This document shows, piece by piece, positions 60,923-64,000 of a DNA stretch of 64,000 bases. Made by a program: the position numbers and the translations under genes. This DNA is from Albugo candida (lineage: Eukaryota; Oomycota; Peronosporomycetes; Albuginales). The notes under the pieces were generated by a model, which worked only from the letters and a program-made list of their open reading frames with translations, was not told where the DNA came from and searched no databases. Position 1 is the first letter of the stretch. Each line of letters starts with the position of its first letter. Location of the stretch: contig JBDOQK010000005.1 in the NCBI GenBank assembly GCA_040437565.1, forward strand, positions 558,001 through 622,000. Direction: 5' to 3'.

Positions 60923-63267
60923 ATGGCACAAAATGCAGTACAATTTATCAAGTCACTGAGAGACCGATCGCGTGACGGCGAAGTGATACCAACAGAACAA
61001 AGAAATGAATGTTTAACTAAATTGGAAGAGTTACGATTCTGTCTTTATAATAATTCCGCCAAAAAGCTATATTCTCGTTTATACCTGTATGCCACCATAA
61101 TAGTATCCAAAATTTTCATGGAATACTCGGATGAGGATCCAACATTAGAATCTGGTACCAGACAGGGAACACAGCGTATGGATGCAGGTTTCTTAATTGA
61201 AAGAGCTATAATGGACTTTTATCGAATGGTACAGATACCGTCAGCTTTTTCCGACTCGGTATTGAATTTTCGGAGCACAAGTGGACCTCAATTTGAAAGT
61301 GATAGCATTCAAAGGATATATGAGCAATTACTGGTCGTTCTCATTAGTAGGCGATGCGATAATCAACCGCCCCATTCCAATCACGCATGGATAGATATTG
61401 AACTGTTGACTCAAATCGGACTATTATTACCCTGCATTTGGCTAAATCAGCCTACGCTTGATCGAGGATCGCAAGAACGAACTGTGAAATGGCTGGAGAT
61501 ATTAATACGATTGTTTATTAATCAAAAGAATGCTTCCGTACAAGTATTTGCTTGTGCACCAATGTTTCTACTCGCCATGATTCAAGTCGTGCGAGCGAGG
61601 GACTCAGATTTCGAATGTGCAACACAGTATTTTGACCATATTGAGTTGCTCTTAGAAAGAGCAGGTAGCTCGGCAACTTATCCCCCTGCACTACTATATT
61701 GGTATGGAGTGGTGCTCCATACTATCGGTGACTATAGAAGCTCTAAAAGAGCTCTCAAACGATCGATACAGAATAATTACGAACCGATTGAAAGTTTGAC
61801 CATGTTTTCGCTTGTTTCATTGCATCTAGAAGAATATTTTGATGCTGCGGATGCCCTTCAACGTGCATTAGAGTTGAATTTTGAGCATCTAACGTCAATC
61901 TACAACTATGCAATCGTACTTGAACTACTTTCCGACAATAAAGCGAAGCAAAAAATGCTTGGACACTTCTGGGAAGCAACTTTGGTGGCGGAAGGCAAAC
62001 CAAAAAGTATTTTGAAGGGATCTGTTCACGAAAATCATTTTCAGGAGAGCTTGAAGAGCGAAACTGCGAAAACCGCTAATCGAGCTTTTGATTCACATCC
62101 TCTCTTCCCCGACAGCATCATTGATACAGTCTTTTTTCCTCATCAAGAACGGGCTATGGACATCCAGAATTTCCTCTGGGAGTCGGGCTGCACAGCTATG
62201 GAGAACGGTACGATATTTAGCATGGTCACAGCAACAACTAATGTAAACTCAATTAGGCTCCTGGGAGGACGCAAAGGGCTTTCTGGACAAACTACTTGAT
62301 ACCCATATACTGCTCAGCGGTCATCACGACGATCGAGTGAAGCAACAACTACGAGTTTATGTGTATGTCCTCTTGCAGGTACGTGAAGTGCTCATAATCT
62401 AAGCGTTTGTGTCTAACAAGTAACGAACAGAGTGGCCATCCATCGATGGCTATAGACATATGTCACACAGTACTTGAGCAGCTCAGCAATGATGACTCTA
62501 TAGGAACGTATTCCATGGAACAGACTATACTTTGGTTCCAAATGTATCTTGCGGACGCACTATTGTGTTTAGAACATGTGAAAGAGTGCAACGATCATCT
62601 AAAAACAACCGTAGATCCAATGTTAAAGCGTTTGCTGGCCGCCAAGGATTACAGTCAGGACAAGGATAGTTCAGAATTCCATGATAAATTCTTGGTTTGG
62701 CGCATTGAGCTGATGAATAATTTTGCTATTACTAGCGTCTGCATGGGAGACTTAAATCTTGCAATATCATCCCTACAGGATGCTTTATTGTTTGCTAAAA
62801 CTACAAAAATGGAGATGGACTCGATCCTTATACATGTGCAATACAATCTTGTATTACTATTGTGGCGAGCTGGGCAAAAAGAGGCGGCTTGCCTCGTCTG
62901 GTTTGATGCTAGAGGATGGGACCCATTACGCGTGGGCTATAATGAAGACACTTGGAACGATTACAAAAAGAACTTTTTGATCGAAGTAAACGAATGCGCG
63001 ACCGCGGAGGCAACAATACGAGGGACAACTGGAAGTGATCATGCACCAGCCAACAGTGACGATGAACAGCATATCAATGTTGCTCCACAGCTCCAGGTGC
63101 TAGAATTGGATGCCATGATTTTAGAGCACTGGATGAGCATCGGAGCTGCTGCCTCGGTGAGTAATGCTTTACACTACGTCGACGTTATGAAGCCATCGGA
63201 AGAACTTCTTGTGAATAAGCAGGGCAATAACACAGTGAGGGATGCCAAAACATTTGTATTCAGCTGA
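60923..63267 (+). CDS. TPR-like helical repeat protein, function unknown
   Basis: Three exons (60923..62207, 62257..62378, 62431..63267), with unusually short introns of 49 and 52 nt, give 747 residues. The protein is almost entirely helical. TPR-type units are visible in the middle (HTIGDYRSSKRALKRSIQNN, LEEYFDAADALQRALELN) and near the C-terminus (NNFAITSVCMGDLNLAISSL, NLVLLLWRAGQKEAACLVWF). No targeting signal or enzymatic motif is seen. Such proteins are scaffolds in many complexes (for example CNOT10, TRAPPC12 and FANCG share this kind of layout), but none can be assigned. A GTGAGT donor-like site at 63158 leaves the last codons uncertain. The first ATG at 60923 is used. Confidence 0.6.
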
Positions 63268-63332
63268 TCATTAGAGACCTTGAGATACATTTCACCGTGC
63301 CCGGGCACTGTGCTCGTATGATTTCTGGTTAT

Positions 63333-63535
63333 TTATGGTGAAAAGCTACTCTCTCTCGTGACATTTTCCACATCTGCATCCATGACATTTCCAAAGTCAG
63401 ACCAAAATAGCCTAAGCTCATTGTTTATCCAAGCGCGAACGATAGTAGCACCAAGAGTGCATGGTACCAAATACATTAGCGCGGGTTGGCCAACACCAGT
63501 CAAATTTACTGCAGCGTTTGCCATACCAAGCCCCA
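63333..63535 (-). CDS. C-terminus of a signal-peptide-peptidase-type intramembrane aspartic protease (partial)
   Basis: Only the last 67 or so codons are visible; the gene enters the N run at 63536. The stop is at 63333. The visible sequence has a hydrophobic segment followed by GQPALMYLVPCTLG. Its Pro-Ala-Leu is the PAL motif that helps shape the active site in presenilin/SPP proteases. A second hydrophobic stretch and a short polar tail follow. Family knowledge: SPP/SPPL enzymes cut signal-peptide remnants and type II membrane proteins, using YD and GxGD aspartates upstream, which are not in this window. The stop is 65 bp from the convergent TPR-like gene stop. Confidence 0.75.
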
Positions 63536-63635
63536 NNNNNNNNNNNNNNNNNNNNNNNNNNNNNNNNNNNNNNNNNNNNNNNNNNNNNNNNNNNNNNNNN
63601 NNNNNNNNNNNNNNNNNNNNNNNNNNNNNNNNNNN
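63536..63635. other. 100-N gap 10, followed by a repeat of earlier sequence
   Basis: The sequence after the gap (63636 on) repeats 61983 on. If the overlap continues to the gap, about 1,553 bases (61983..63535) are duplicated, most of them beyond the window end. Confidence 0.9.
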
Positions 63636-64000
63636 TGGTGGCGGAAGGCAAACCAAAAAGTATTTTGAAGGGATCTGTTCACGAAAATCATTTTCAGGAG
63701 AGCTTGAAGAGCGAAACTGCGAAAACCGCTAATCGAGCTTTTGATTCACATCCTCTCTTCCCCGACAGCATCATTGATACAGTCTTTTTTCCTCATCAAG
63801 AACGGGCTATGGACATCCAGAATTTCCTCTGGGAGTCGGGCTGCACAGCTATGGAGAACGGTACGATATTTAGCATGGTCACAGCAACAACTAATGTAAA
63901 CTCAATTAGGCTCCTGGGAGGACGCAAAGGGCTTTCTGGACAAACTACTTGATACCCATATACTGCTCAGCGGTCATCACGACGATCGAGTGAAGCAACA
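63636..64000 (+). repeat. Second, artefactual copy of part of the TPR-like gene
   Basis: These 365 bases match 61983..62347 with no difference noticed, including the 49-nt intron and its borders. It should not be annotated as a second gene. Confidence 0.9.

Noticed and set aside
62208-62256. TPR-like gene ending early at 62299
   Set aside because: The frame does stop there, but a 49-nt GT-AG intron restores helical sequence that continues into the next exon, so the early stop is intronic readthrough.
63636-64000. Second TPR-like gene at the right edge
   Set aside because: Matches 61983..62347 with no difference noticed, right after gap 10. It is a repeated contig end, not a paralogue.

Overview
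The window looks like nuclear DNA of an oomycete, most plausibly a white-rust Albugo species (for example A. laibachii). This is inferred from gene content, the uniform 49-69 nt GT-AG introns and tight gene packing. I ran no database search, so the species call is tentative. Thirteen protein genes are readable. No RNA genes, transposons or CRISPR arrays were seen.

Layout from left to right: a GH5 subfamily-12-type steryl/ceramide beta-glucosidase (-, cut by the left edge); a PX-domain AGC kinase (+); the COPII scaffold Sec16 (+, six exons); a very large coiled-coil protein with an acidic tail (+); a RAD7-like leucine-rich-repeat protein (-, five exons); an ankyrin-FYVE protein (+); cytosolic GAPDH (-); a small Cys-rich GCC2/GCC3-like secreted protein (-); a giant intronless gene of about 7,530 codons (+); an NTT-type nucleotide transporter fused to HEAT and two cyclic-nucleotide-binding domains (+, ten exons); an uncharacterised 465-aa protein (-); a TPR-like protein (+); and the C-terminus of a signal-peptide-peptidase-type protease (-).

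The most interesting object is the giant gene at 28450-53547. It is built of about 14 fibronectin III (FN3) domains, at least eight of them split at the same loop. Inside those splits sit about 38 copies of a module of roughly 90 residues that I cannot name (module A). Inside many A modules sits a smaller beta-rich module (module B). The result is a three-level nest, FN3 containing A containing B, in which the two halves of one FN3 domain lie about 2,200 residues apart. A ladder of about 13-residue E-[VI]-Q strands precedes some A modules.

The window carries ten runs of exactly 100 N. At nine of them the sequence after the gap repeats the 237-795 bases before it; at the tenth it repeats sequence starting 1.55 kb before the gap. 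These are unmerged contig overlaps, not biology. Every apparent frame change at an N run disappears when one copy is dropped, and corrected gene lengths below assume this. The first gap (in Sec16) differs: its two flanks disagree at 7 of 327 bases, 6 of them amino-acid changing, so a real tandem duplication may hide there.

Functionally the window mixes housekeeping and membrane-traffic genes (Sec16, FYVE, PX kinase, GAPDH) with genes that may matter to oomycete biology (sterol/sphingolipid glucosidase, nucleotide transporter fusion, giant FN3 protein). No operon-like organisation is implied. Several neighbours are convergent with 16-125 bp between stop codons.
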